From contig NZ_JACVMX010000001.1 in NCBI RefSeq assembly GCF_014530035.1, forward strand, positions 372,001-436,000: a DNA stretch of 64,000 nucleotides. The letters are read 5' to 3'. This stretch comes from Leucobacter sp. cx-328 (GTDB taxonomy: Bacteria; Actinomycetota; Actinomycetes; Actinomycetales; Microbacteriaceae). Below are positions 26,072 through 34,623 of the stretch, piece by piece; the stretch's first letter is position 1, and each line of letters begins with the position of its first letter. The notes under the pieces are model-generated. The model did no database searches, was not told the DNA's origin, and saw nothing but the letters and a program-made list of their open reading frames with translations. A program made the position numbers and the translations under genes.

Positions 26072-27448
26072 ATGCAAAGGAAGAAAGTAGCTATTATTGG
26101 CGCAGGTCCGAGCGGTATGGCTCAGATGCGTGCGTTTGAAGCAGCGGAAAAGCAGGGTGAGGCTATCCCCGATTTCGTGTGCTTCGAAAAGCAGTCCGAC
26201 TGGGGCGGTCAGTGGAACTACACTTGGCGCACCGGCGTTGACGAGTTCGGTGAGCCGGTGCACTCCAGCATGTACCGCAACCTGTGGTCGAACGGCCCGA
26301 AGGAGGGCCTTGAATTCTCCGACTACACCTTCGACGAGCACTTCGGTCGCCCGATCTCGTCGTACCCGCCACGCACGGTGCTGTGGGATTACATCGCAGG
26401 TCGTCTCTCGAAGACCAACCTGCGGGACCACGTGCGATTTGAAACCATCGTGCGCCATGTTTCATGGGATGACGACACCCAGTTGTTCACGGTGCATTCC
26501 GAGCACCTGCCTACGGGAGACACCAAGGCGGAGACGTTTGACAACGTGATTGTTGCGAGCGGACACTTCTCGTTCCCGAACATGCCAGAGATTGAGGGCG
26601 TTGAGACGTTCCCAGGCGTCTTGAGCCATGCGCATGATTTCCGCGGTGCAGAGGGCTTCGATGGCCTCGATGTGCTGGTCATCGGCTCGAGCTATTCGGC
26701 TGAAGATATTGGCACGCAGTGCTTCAAGATGGGCGCAAAGTCTGTCACCGCGAGCTACCGTACCCAGGCAATGGGCTACGAGTGGCCGAAGGGCTTCGAA
26801 GAGCGTCCGCTCGTGCAGCGATTTGATGGATCGATCGCGCACTTCGCAGACGGCTCAACGAAGCGGTTTGACGTCGTGATCTTCTGCACTGGCTACGTGC
26901 ATAAGTACCCGTACCTGCCGACTGAGCTCGCGCTCTCGGGCCCGAACACCGTGTATCCGGCGGGCCTCTACCGTGGTGTGGTCTGGGACAAGAACCCGAA
27001 CCTGTTCTACGTTGGCGCGCAGGATCAGTGGTTCACGTTCAACATGTTCGACGCGCAGGCGTGGTTTGTGCGTGACGTGATTCTCGGTCGTCGCGAGCTT
27101 CCCACCGCGAGCGAGCGAGCGCAATCGATTACTGACTGGACGACTCGCTTCGAAGCAATTGGCGGCGACGTTGAGAGCATCGAGTTCCAGGGTTCGTACG
27201 TGCGTGACCTCATTGATGCCTCCGACTACCCAGATTTCAACGTCGAAGACGCTGCTGAGATCTTCATCAGTTGGAAGGGCCACAAGGCAAAGAACATCAT
27301 GGGCTACCGTGACCTGACGTACCGCTCGGTCATCACGGGTACTCATGCGGCGAAGCATCACACCGCGTGGATGGATGAGCTCGACGACAGCGTCGAGCGC
27401 TACCTTGCCACCGATGTGGAGGCTGCCCGCGAGGCACGCAGCGCCTAA
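26072..27448 (+). CDS. tmm: Trimethylamine monooxygenase (flavin-containing monooxygenase)
   Basis: 458 residues. Very close in motif order and length to bacterial Tmm, which oxidises TMA to TMAO with FAD, NADPH and O2. FAD motif GAGPSGMAQ (residues ~9-17), FEKQSDWGGQWNYTWRTG, SSMYRNLWSNGPKE, YPPRTVLWDYI, FMO signature FPGVLSHAHDFRG, NADPH motif VIGSSYSAEDIG, then FCTGYVHKYPYL and GAQDQWFTFNMFDAQAW. The last two blocks are characteristic of the Tmm subgroup rather than Baeyer-Villiger enzymes. ATG 26072 has GAGG seven nt upstream. No TMAO demethylase or TMA transporter gene is adjacent. The neighbouring GntR and OsmC genes are broken while this gene is intact. Confidence 0.88.
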   Translation: MQRKKVAIIGAGPSGMAQMRAFEAAEKQGEAIPDFVCFEKQSDWGGQWNYTWRTGVDEFGEPVHSSMYRNLWSNGPKEGLEFSDYTFDEHFGRPISSYPPRTVLWDYIAGRLSKTNLRDHVRFETIVRHVSWDDDTQLFTVHSEHLPTGDTKAETFDNVIVASGHFSFPNMPEIEGVETFPGVLSHAHDFRGAEGFDGLDVLVIGSSYSAEDIGTQCFKMGAKSVTASYRTQAMGYEWPKGFEERPLVQRFDGSIAHFADGSTKRFDVVIFCTGYVHKYPYLPTELALSGPNTVYPAGLYRGVVWDKNPNLFYVGAQDQWFTFNMFDAQAWFVRDVILGRRELPTASERAQSITDWTTRFEAIGGDVESIEFQGSYVRDLIDASDYPDFNVEDAAEIFISWKGHKAKNIMGYRDLTYRSVITGTHAAKHHTAWMDELDDSVERYLATDVEAAREARSA

Positions 27449-27460
27449 ACCACGTAACGA

Positions 27461-27511
27461 GGGCGGCGGATCGGCGCTGACAAGCGAAATGTCAGCCGCG
27501 ATCCGCCGCCC
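27461..27511 (+). terminator. Long hairpin after tmm
   Basis: GGGCGGCGGATCG...GCTGACA (27461-27482) pairs with TGTCAGC...CGATCCGCCGCCC (27490-27511), about 20 bp with a small internal mismatch, then CTGAAAA. It lies between convergent genes. Confidence 0.8.
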
Positions 27512-27522
27512 TGAAAACGTGT

Positions 27523-27996
27523 CTAGCTGAGCTGTACGGGAGGGCCGAGGAAGAGGAGCACGCTAAAGACGACGGCGAGCAGCACAACGACGAGGCAGAT
27601 TGCAAGGATCGGGCGACGTAGTACCCACGCCTGGATGTGTTCGAAGAAGCCGACGGGATCTTCGCCGCCCTTGGCGAGACGCCAATCGCCTGCGAGCTTG
27701 CCCTTCTTGTCGATGGTGAGCTCGAGTGGCAATGTCGCGAACGGAATGATCGAGAGCGTGAGAGCCAGAATGCCGAGGCCAGCGCTCCACTTCTGGTTGA
27801 TCCAGACGAATACGGTCACTGCGCAGTACGACAGGAACACGAAGCCGTGAATGCCGCCTGCGACGGAAACCGCCTCCTCAGTGACGCCTGTTGCGCGCAA
27901 GATGAGTGCGGCAATCAGTCCTGCCCAGGTCACCACCTCCGCCGTGGCAAAAATACGAAACAGGGCGCGGGGAGTCACAGCGACGCGAACAGACAT
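27523..27996 (-). CDS. DUF3817 integral membrane protein
   Basis: 157 residues with four hydrophobic segments. The family-specific GGIHGFVFLSYC in helix 2 identifies DUF3817, common in actinobacteria. In this protein a hydrophilic loop (KKGKLAGDWRLAKGGEDPVG) precedes the last helix. TAACTT lies seven nt before ATG 27996 on its strand, again suggesting leaderless transcription. Function is not established. It is divergent from argS. Confidence 0.85.
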   Translation of the reverse strand: MSVRVAVTPRALFRIFATAEVVTWAGLIAALILRATGVTEEAVSVAGGIHGFVFLSYCAVTVFVWINQKWSAGLGILALTLSIIPFATLPLELTIDKKGKLAGDWRLAKGGEDPVGFFEHIQAWVLRRPILAICLVVVLLAVVFSVLLFLGPPVQLS

Positions 27997-28091
27997 GATG
28001 CCTAAGTTACTTGAGTATTTCTGTGGATGTTTTCAGTTCGTTTTGATCACACGGAAAGAATGGCGCGAGAGTGGCGGTAGACTGTGTGTTT

Positions 28092-29753
28092 GTGACGCCA
28101 CAAGAACTCTCTGCAGTAATCGCCCGTATTCTCGCCGACATCGTCTCCGCAGGCGATAGCGGAATCGAGGTGACGGAAGCAGACACCCAGGTCGAGCGTC
28201 CGAAGAACCGAGATCACGGTGACTGGGCTTCGAACGCGGCAATGAAGTTTGCCAAGCGGATCGGCCAGAACCCCCGCGAGCTCGCTGAGCAGATCATCGC
28301 TCGTGTTGCCGAGGTAGAAGGCATCGCAAAGGCTGAGGTTGCAGGCCCCGGCTTCATCAACATCACGCTCGACGCTGCGAGTGCGGGCGAGACCGCGCGT
28401 CGCGTCGTTGAGCAGGGTGCGGCATACGGCACGAGCGATACGCTCGCTGGCCAGCACATCAACCTTGAATACGTGAGTGCAAACCCCACCGGCCCCCTGC
28501 ACATGGGTCACACCCGTTGGGCAGCACTTGGTGACTCGACCGCCCGCGTGCTTCGTGCTGCTGGCGCAGACGTCACGACCGAGTACTACATTAACGATGC
28601 TGGCTCGCAGATGGACAAGTTCGCGCGCTCGGTGCTCGCGGCTGCCCTTGGCGAAGAGGCGCCCGAAGATGCGTACCCGGGTGAATACATCCAGGCCCTC
28701 GGTAAGAAGGTCGCTGAGAAGGTTCCGAACCTCGCAGAGCTGCCGCGCGAAGAGGCGCAGCACATCGCGCAGGAGCTCGGCTACGAGCAGCAGCTCGCAG
28801 AGATCAAAGACTCGCTTGAGCGCTTCAACGTGCATTTCGACGTCTTCTTCTCGGAGCGCACCCTGCACGCCAAAGGCGAGAACGGTGAGCCCAGCCCGAT
28901 TGAGCTCGCTATCGATCGCCTGCGCGAGCAGGGCCACGTCTACGAAGACGATGGCGCTATCTGGGTTCGCACCACGACTTTCGGTGATGACAAGGACCGC
29001 GTCTTCACGCGCGGCAACGGCATCTACACCTACTTCGCTGCTGACGCTGCGTACTACCTGTCGAAGAAGGATCGCGGCTTCGGCGAGAAGATCTACCTCC
29101 TTGGTGCAGATCACCACGGCTACATCGGCCGTCTGACCGCAATCGCTGGCGCTGCTGGCGACAACACCGAGACCGATGTCACCGTCCTGATTGGCCAGCT
29201 TGTGAACCTCAACGGTGCGCGTCTGTCGAAGCGCGCCGGCAACATCATTGAGCTCGACGATCTGCTCGAGTGGCTCGGCAGTGACGCGCTTCGTTACTGG
29301 CTCGCACGCTACCCGGCTGATTCGCCGCTCGCGCTCGAGGGCGAAAAGCTTCGGAGCCGCACCAACGACAACCCGGTCTTCTACGTGCAGTACGCACACG
29401 CTCGTACCTGCGCAGTTGACCGCAACGCGGCAGCGGCAGGTGTCGACCGCAGCGCATTCGCACCCGAGCTGCTCACTCACGAGACCGAGACCGATCTCCT
29501 CGGCAAACTGCAGCAGTACCCCGGTATTGTCGCGGGCGCAGCAGAGCTGCGTGAGCCTCACCGTATTGCGCGCTTCCTTGAAGAGTTCGCAGCTGCGTAC
29601 CACCGCTGGTACGACCAGTGCCGCGTGCTTCCCATGGGCGAAGAGCCTGTTGAAGACCTGCACCGTACCCGCCTGTGGCTCAACGACGCTGCTGGCCAGG
29701 TGCTGCGCAACGGTCTTGACCTGCTCGGCGTAACCGCTCCCGAACGACTGTGA
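28092..29753 (+). CDS. argS: Arginyl-tRNA synthetase
   Basis: 553 residues from GTG 28092. GTGs at 28071 and 28086 are in frame, but TAGACT (28078-28083) ends eight nt before 28092, so a leaderless start there is chosen. Class I synthetase charging tRNA-Arg. The N-terminal additional domain (WASNAAMKFAK) is followed by the HIGH-type motif HMGHTRW preceded by SANPTGPL. The catalytic-core residues QMDKFARS and LLGADHHGYIGRL, and ARLSKRAGN in place of KMSKS, are in order. The C-terminal anticodon-binding domain contains YVQYAHART and ends near LGVTAPERL. The stop overlaps the next gene by GTGA. Confidence 0.96.
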   Translation: MTPQELSAVIARILADIVSAGDSGIEVTEADTQVERPKNRDHGDWASNAAMKFAKRIGQNPRELAEQIIARVAEVEGIAKAEVAGPGFINITLDAASAGETARRVVEQGAAYGTSDTLAGQHINLEYVSANPTGPLHMGHTRWAALGDSTARVLRAAGADVTTEYYINDAGSQMDKFARSVLAAALGEEAPEDAYPGEYIQALGKKVAEKVPNLAELPREEAQHIAQELGYEQQLAEIKDSLERFNVHFDVFFSERTLHAKGENGEPSPIELAIDRLREQGHVYEDDGAIWVRTTTFGDDKDRVFTRGNGIYTYFAADAAYYLSKKDRGFGEKIYLLGADHHGYIGRLTAIAGAAGDNTETDVTVLIGQLVNLNGARLSKRAGNIIELDDLLEWLGSDALRYWLARYPADSPLALEGEKLRSRTNDNPVFYVQYAHARTCAVDRNAAAAGVDRSAFAPELLTHETETDLLGKLQQYPGIVAGAAELREPHRIARFLEEFAAAYHRWYDQCRVLPMGEEPVEDLHRTRLWLNDAAGQVLRNGLDLLGVTAPERL

Positions 29754-30517
29754 GCGAGCGCAAGAAGCTGAAGCGCGGTACCAGGGTAGCCATTGGCGCC
29801 GCGGTTGGCGTTGTGCTTCTTGCTGGCATCGGCGAGGGCGCACTTCGCATGATTATTCCGGGAGTGCTTGAGGGCATCGTGCGCGATGAACTCTCACTCC
29901 CGACTGATCAGGAAGTTGCCGTAGATCTCGGCGGATCCGCACTCTGGAACGCCATTCGCGGCGGCGTTGGCGACGTCACTGTTGCGATCGACGATGCTCC
30001 TATCGCTGAGGGAACTCCGATGAGCGCGATCGCGCACGCGGATTTCGTGCCGTTCAACCCTGAGAAGGGCGAGATCACGGGCGGTACCGCACAGCTCACC
30101 GTCAAGCGCGACAACCTTGGCAGCATCATCAGCCTCGCTACCTCAGGTCTGGTTGATGACGGCCGCGTCGAAGACGGCGTGCTCGAGCTGAGTAAATCAG
30201 CGCCGGTGTTTGGTCAGGACGTCACCGTTTCTGCATCGATCCGCCTGTCAATCGACAACGGTGACCTGCACGTCGAGCCAGTGAGCGTGCAGGCAGCTGG
30301 CTTTGATTTCAATGCCGCTGAGCTGAAGCGTGCGACAGGCTCGCTCTTCGAACCCGTCATCGAGCCTCAGACGATCTGTGTTGGCGAGTACCTGCCCGCA
30401 GGTATCAAGCTCACTGATCTGGAGTTCGCGAAGTCGGGCGATGTCACGCTCAGCACGCGTTTTTCGCCTGACATTTTGGCGGATCCCGCAGCGCTCCAGC
30501 CGGGCACCTGCCCGTAA
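29750..30517 (+). CDS. DUF2993 (LmeA-like) membrane-anchored protein
   Basis: 255 residues. Basic N-terminus and one transmembrane/signal helix (VAIGAAVGVVLLAGIGEGAL), then an extracytoplasmic domain with the DUF2993 pattern DLGGSALWNAIRGGVGDVTV and a Cys near each end of the last third (QTICVGEYLP, PGTCP). In mycobacteria the family member LmeA supports lipomannan elongation; here the role is inferred only at family level. The GTG start overlaps the argS stop (GTGA), so it is translationally coupled to argS. Confidence 0.85.
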   Translation: MSERKKLKRGTRVAIGAAVGVVLLAGIGEGALRMIIPGVLEGIVRDELSLPTDQEVAVDLGGSALWNAIRGGVGDVTVAIDDAPIAEGTPMSAIAHADFVPFNPEKGEITGGTAQLTVKRDNLGSIISLATSGLVDDGRVEDGVLELSKSAPVFGQDVTVSASIRLSIDNGDLHVEPVSVQAAGFDFNAAELKRATGSLFEPVIEPQTICVGEYLPAGIKLTDLEFAKSGDVTLSTRFSPDILADPAALQPGTCP

Positions 30518-30589
30518 CGCGCGCCGACACGCAACGCGGTCGCAAGTCATATTTCAACACCATGCGAGATCGGCATCTGCCATCCCGCT

Positions 30590-30740
30590 AAACTAAGAAA
30601 GTTCGTTCTGAGCATCCGCTCCGTTCGCACGGCTTCAGGGGCCAATCCGGGTCCGCTCGCCAACCACCGCAGATGGTGGTGTGTGAGCGTTGGAACGAAG
30701 AAAAAATCCCTAAAGCCTTCCGAACACAAAGGAGCGAACG
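30590..30740 (+). promoter_or_regulatory. Promoter and leader of the lysA-hom-thrB operon
   Basis: TAAACT at 30590-30595 is a plausible -10 box, giving a leader of about 139 nt. It contains a small hairpin ACCACC...GGTGGT (30663-30680). A 23-codon frame from ATG 30672 overlaps the lysA start by ATGA. The short frame has only two Lys and one Thr codons, so it is not a clear attenuation peptide. The AAAGGAG before lysA is strong. Confidence 0.4.
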
Positions 30741-32186
30741 ATGACAGAGACCGCGGTCACCCAGACCCCAGCCTTCAATGCCAACGCAATTGATGCGCGA
30801 GTGTTCCCTCCTTCTTCACGACGGGGTTCGCAGTGCGAACAGCTGAAGATCGGCGAGATCCGCGCCACCGTGCTCACTGAGCGGTTCGGTTCCCCGCTCT
30901 ATGTTGTTGATGAGCAGGCGGCTCGGTCGAAGGCGCGCGCCGTGCGCGAGGCACTGCAGCGTGAGGCAGAGCGCGTCGGCACTGAAGCAACCGTGTACTA
31001 CGCAACCAAGGCGTTCCTCTGTGTAGAGGTCGCGAAGTGGATGATCGAAGAGGGCCTCGCCCTCGACGTCGCTTCGGGCGGCGAGCTACTCGTCGCGCTT
31101 GCGGCTGGCGCAGATCCCGCAAAGATCGGCTTCCACGGCAACAACAAGTCCGTGGCTGAGATTGCACGCGCGGTTGAGGTTGGCGTTGGCACGATCATCC
31201 TCGACAGCGAGATCGAGATCGAACGCGTGGCAGCCGCAGCGAAGGCTGCTGGCAAGGTGCAGCGCGTTCGTCTGCGCGTGAACAGTGGTGTCCACGCATC
31301 GACCCACGACTTCCTTGCGACCTCGCACGAAGACCAGAAGTTCGGCCAGCCGCTCGCTGCAGCGACTCGTATCGTTGGCCAGATTCTTACCCACGACAGC
31401 CTGGACTTCGTTGGCCTGCACTGCCACATTGGTTCGCAGATCTTCGCAACCGACGGCTTCCGTGAGTCAGCTCGTCGTCTTCTCGGTGTATACGCCGAGC
31501 TTGCTAAGCTCGCTGGTCGTCCGATTCCTGAACTCAACCTCGGTGGCGGCTTCGGTATCGCATACACGAGCGAAGACGCAGACGCTGCTCCCGATGTTGC
31601 GAAGATCGCAGCCGAGCTCGCAGACATCGTCGCCGCTGGCGCCAAGGAATACGGTCTCCAGATTCCCAAGCTCGCTTTCGAGCCCGGTCGATCGGTCATC
31701 GGCCAGGCAGGCGTGACGCTGTACACCGTAGGCACGACCAAGGCGGTCCAGCTCGGTGGTTCTGACGCAGAAGCAAACCCCGCCGACGTGGCCCTCGCGC
31801 CCAAGCTCGGCATCACAGGCGCACCATCAGAGCGCCTGTACGTGAGCGTTGATGGTGGCATGAGTGACAACGCTCGCCCCGCGCTCTACGGCTCGGATTA
31901 TCACGTGCGGATCGCTAACCGCGTGAGCACCGCTGCCCCCGCGCTCGTGCGCGTCGTGGGCAAGCACTGTGAGTCCGGCGACATTGTTGTGCAGCGCGAC
32001 GTGCTGCCTGGCGATGTGAAGCCGGGGGACACCCTGGCAGTTGCAGTGACGGGCGCTTATTGCTGGGCGCTGTCGAGCAACTACAACTATGTTCCGCGGC
32101 CGCCGGTCGTCGCAGTGCGCGACGGAGAAGCACGCATGATCGTGCGCGGTGAGACCGAAGAAGAATTGCTCGCCAAGAGCGTGTAA
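30741..32186 (+). CDS. lysA: Diaminopimelate decarboxylase
   Basis: 481 residues. PLP enzyme for the last step of lysine synthesis (meso-DAP to lysine). PLP Lys is K90 in VYYATKAF. Further motifs are HGNNKS, HCHIGSQIF, LNLGGGFGIAY, EPGRSVIG, SVDGGMSDNARPALYGSDY and the catalytic Cys in GKHCESGD. A 30-residue N-terminal extension precedes the barrel, common in actinobacteria. ATG 30741 follows AAAGGAG. It heads an operon with hom and thrB, 29 nt before hom. Confidence 0.96.
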   Translation: MTETAVTQTPAFNANAIDARVFPPSSRRGSQCEQLKIGEIRATVLTERFGSPLYVVDEQAARSKARAVREALQREAERVGTEATVYYATKAFLCVEVAKWMIEEGLALDVASGGELLVALAAGADPAKIGFHGNNKSVAEIARAVEVGVGTIILDSEIEIERVAAAAKAAGKVQRVRLRVNSGVHASTHDFLATSHEDQKFGQPLAAATRIVGQILTHDSLDFVGLHCHIGSQIFATDGFRESARRLLGVYAELAKLAGRPIPELNLGGGFGIAYTSEDADAAPDVAKIAAELADIVAAGAKEYGLQIPKLAFEPGRSVIGQAGVTLYTVGTTKAVQLGGSDAEANPADVALAPKLGITGAPSERLYVSVDGGMSDNARPALYGSDYHVRIANRVSTAAPALVRVVGKHCESGDIVVQRDVLPGDVKPGDTLAVAVTGAYCWALSSNYNYVPRPPVVAVRDGEARMIVRGETEEELLAKSV

Positions 32187-32215
32187 CACCCCTTACGAAT
32201 ACACAGGAGTAATAA

Positions 32216-33526
32216 GTGAACGAGTACCGTGACCTTCGTGTCGCGCTGCTGGGCTGCGGCTCAGTAGGTGCACAGGTGGCCAGGCTTCTTCTCGAACACG
32301 GCGACGAGCTCACTGCTCGCGTCGGCGCAAAGCTGACGCTTGCAGGCATTGCCGTTCGAGACGTGAATTCGAAGCGTGACGTCGATCTTCCCATTGAGTT
32401 GTTTACGACTGACGCTGAGCGTCTCGTGCAGGGCGCCGACATCGTCGTCGAGCTCATGGGTGGAATTGAGCCTGCAAAGTCACTCATTACGCTCGCTCTG
32501 CAGGGTGGTGCTGATGTCATCACCGCAAACAAGGCACTCATCGCAGCGCACGGCAAGGAGCTCTCAGCGACCGCTGAGCAGGTGGGCGCACAGTTGCTCT
32601 TCGAAGCTTCCGTTGCAGCAGCAATTCCCATTCTGCGTCCGCTGAGCGAGAGCCTTGCTGGCGACCACATCACCCGCGTCATGGGTATCGTGAACGGCTC
32701 GACCAACTACATCCTCGACCGCATGGATCGCTTCGGCGACTCGGCGGAGGCTGCAGCAAAGGTTGCGAGCGATCTTGGCTTCCTCGAAGCAGATCCAACG
32801 CTCGATGTCGAGGGCTTTGACGCTGCGCAGAAGGCGACGATCCTCGCGAGCATTGCGTTCCACACCGAGGTTCCTGAGTCGGCAGTGCACCGCGAAGGCA
32901 TCACCAAGATCACCGCTGAGCAGATCGAAGCTGCGAAGCACGCTGGTCTCGTCATCAAGCTGCTCGCGATTGCAGAGCGCCTCACCGGCACCGACGGTAC
33001 CGAGGGTGTCTCGGTTCGTGTGTACCCGGCGCTGTTGCGTCGCGATCACCCGCTCGCGACGGTCTATGAGGGCAAGAATGCTGTATTCGTAGAGGCTGAA
33101 GCAGCTGGTGAACTGATGTTCTACGGCGCAGGCGCAGGCGGTGCTGAGACGGCCTCTGCCGTGCTCGGTGATCTTGTCTCGGCGGCTCGTCGACATGTCG
33201 TCGGTGGTCCTGGCATTATCGGCTCACTGCACGCTGATCTCCCGGTGTTGCCGGTGGGTGAAGTAATCACCGCGTATCAAATCATGCTCGAGGTTCGCGA
33301 TGAGCCCGGCGTACTTGCGAAAGTCGCGACCATTCTTGCAGAGAATGGTGTCTCGGCAGCTAGCGTCGAGCAGAACACGAGTAAGGGCGCGGCAGGTCAC
33401 GCAGCCCTCATCATCGGCACGCACTCGGCGCGCGAGGCAGATCTCGCAGCAACAGTCGCAGCACTTGCAGATGATTCGGCAGTATCCCAGGTACTCAGCG
33501 TACTTCGCATGGAGGGCGCAGCATGA
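32216..33526 (+). CDS. hom: Homoserine dehydrogenase
   Basis: 436 residues from GTG 32216 (AGGAG upstream). It reduces aspartate semialdehyde to homoserine. NAD(P) motif GCGSVGAQVARLL, then VELMGGIEPA, TANKALIAAHG, IMGIVNGSTNYIL, GFLEADPTLDVEGFDAAQK. The C-terminal ACT domain (EVRDEPGVLAKVATILAENG) indicates feedback control by threonine. It overlaps thrB by ATGA. Actinobacteria often place thrC between hom and thrB; it is absent here and must lie elsewhere. Confidence 0.96.
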   Translation: MNEYRDLRVALLGCGSVGAQVARLLLEHGDELTARVGAKLTLAGIAVRDVNSKRDVDLPIELFTTDAERLVQGADIVVELMGGIEPAKSLITLALQGGADVITANKALIAAHGKELSATAEQVGAQLLFEASVAAAIPILRPLSESLAGDHITRVMGIVNGSTNYILDRMDRFGDSAEAAAKVASDLGFLEADPTLDVEGFDAAQKATILASIAFHTEVPESAVHREGITKITAEQIEAAKHAGLVIKLLAIAERLTGTDGTEGVSVRVYPALLRRDHPLATVYEGKNAVFVEAEAAGELMFYGAGAGGAETASAVLGDLVSAARRHVVGGPGIIGSLHADLPVLPVGEVITAYQIMLEVRDEPGVLAKVATILAENGVSAASVEQNTSKGAAGHAALIIGTHSAREADLAATVAALADDSAVSQVLSVLRMEGAA

Positions 33527-34479
33527 GCGTAACTGCAGCAACCAACTCTCAGCTCTCACTACGCGTGCGTGTGCCTGCAACGAGCGCTAACCTCGGCCCT
33601 GGTTTCGACACGCTTGGACTCGGCCTCGCGTACGGTGACGAACTTGTCGTCACCACGCGTGAGACACCTGGCGCAACCGTCGAGGTGCACGGTGTTGGTG
33701 AGGGCGAAGTTGCCACCGACGAGTCGAACCTCGTGGTGCGCTCGGTTGCCTACGTTTTCGAGCAGGTCGGCCGTGAAATGCCTGGCCTGAACATCGTGGC
33801 AAACAACCGCATCCCGCACGGCCGCGGTATGGGATCTTCGGGTTCTGCAATTGTTGCTGGCGTGATGATCGCCGCAGGCATTCTTGAGCACGACGCGGTT
33901 TCGCCACTCCTGCTCACCGAAGATCAGCTGCTCAGCTTTGCGACCGCACTTGAAGGCCACCCAGATAACGTGGCACCAGCGCTGTTCGGTGGGCTCACCA
34001 TCGCGTGGACCAACGATGCAGGACCGCGCTTCAAGCGACTGCTCGTGCATCGCGGTGTCGCGCCACTCGTGCTTGTCCCGTCGTTCAAGATGTCGACCGA
34101 AGAGGCGCGTAGCTTGCAGCCGAAGCAGGTGCCGCACGAGGATGCAGTGTTCAATGTCTCGCGATCCGCGCTCCTCATCGCAGCGCTGACGCAAAGCCCT
34201 GAACTCTTGTTTGAAGCTACCGAAGACCGATTGCACCAGAACTACCGCGGCCCCGCAATGCCCGCGACACGCGACCTCATTGGCGCGCTTCGTGACGCGG
34301 GATACCCTGCGGTGGTTTCTGGCGCTGGCCCTTCGGTGCTCGTGCTTGCGAATGGTCCGGCAGAGCGGCTTGCCGCTGCAGATCTGGTGGCGAAAGTCGC
34401 ACCAGACTGGCAGGTTCTGACGCTCGCTGTCGATATTAAGGGTGCTACAGTTGAGGTGATCCCGGCAGATCTCGCGTAA
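33523..34479 (+). CDS. thrB: Homoserine kinase
   Basis: 318 residues, GHMP-kinase fold. It phosphorylates homoserine in threonine synthesis. N-terminal VPATSANLGPGFDTLGLGL and ATP motif PHGRGMGSSGSAIVAG are diagnostic, as are the middle LEGHPDNVAPALFGG and late SGAGPSVLVL. The start overlaps hom (ATGA). It is followed by the rho locus. Confidence 0.95.
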   Translation: MSVTAATNSQLSLRVRVPATSANLGPGFDTLGLGLAYGDELVVTTRETPGATVEVHGVGEGEVATDESNLVVRSVAYVFEQVGREMPGLNIVANNRIPHGRGMGSSGSAIVAGVMIAAGILEHDAVSPLLLTEDQLLSFATALEGHPDNVAPALFGGLTIAWTNDAGPRFKRLLVHRGVAPLVLVPSFKMSTEEARSLQPKQVPHEDAVFNVSRSALLIAALTQSPELLFEATEDRLHQNYRGPAMPATRDLIGALRDAGYPAVVSGAGPSVLVLANGPAERLAAADLVAKVAPDWQVLTLAVDIKGATVEVIPADLA

Positions 34480-34623
34480 TATGCGCTTGTGTTTACGGTT
34501 CTCCCGTCAGTCCGTGGGTCGTTCATACCAGAGCGATTTTTGCTCTGAGTTTCCTCGCATGAATATGCACATTGGAGGCAGAGCCATGGGCCGCCTCCGC
34601 GATAACGTTCCGAAAGGAAGAAC
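34480..34623 (+). promoter_or_regulatory. Leader of the rho-locus gene
   Basis: 144 nt containing two hairpins: CAGAGC-GATTTTT-GCTCTG (about 34531-34549) and GGAGGC...GCCTCC (about 34575-34598). AAAGGA lies close before the GTG start. Classical rho genes are autoregulated in the leader by Rho itself. If the product is inactive, these hairpins must act otherwise or be relics. Frames upstream are stopped, so no missing N-terminal coding sequence is hidden here. Confidence 0.4.

Noticed and set aside
29750-30517. Treating the DUF2993 gene as part of the lysine operon
   Set aside because: It overlaps argS by GTGA and is separated from lysA by 223 nt containing a promoter-like box, so it belongs with argS.
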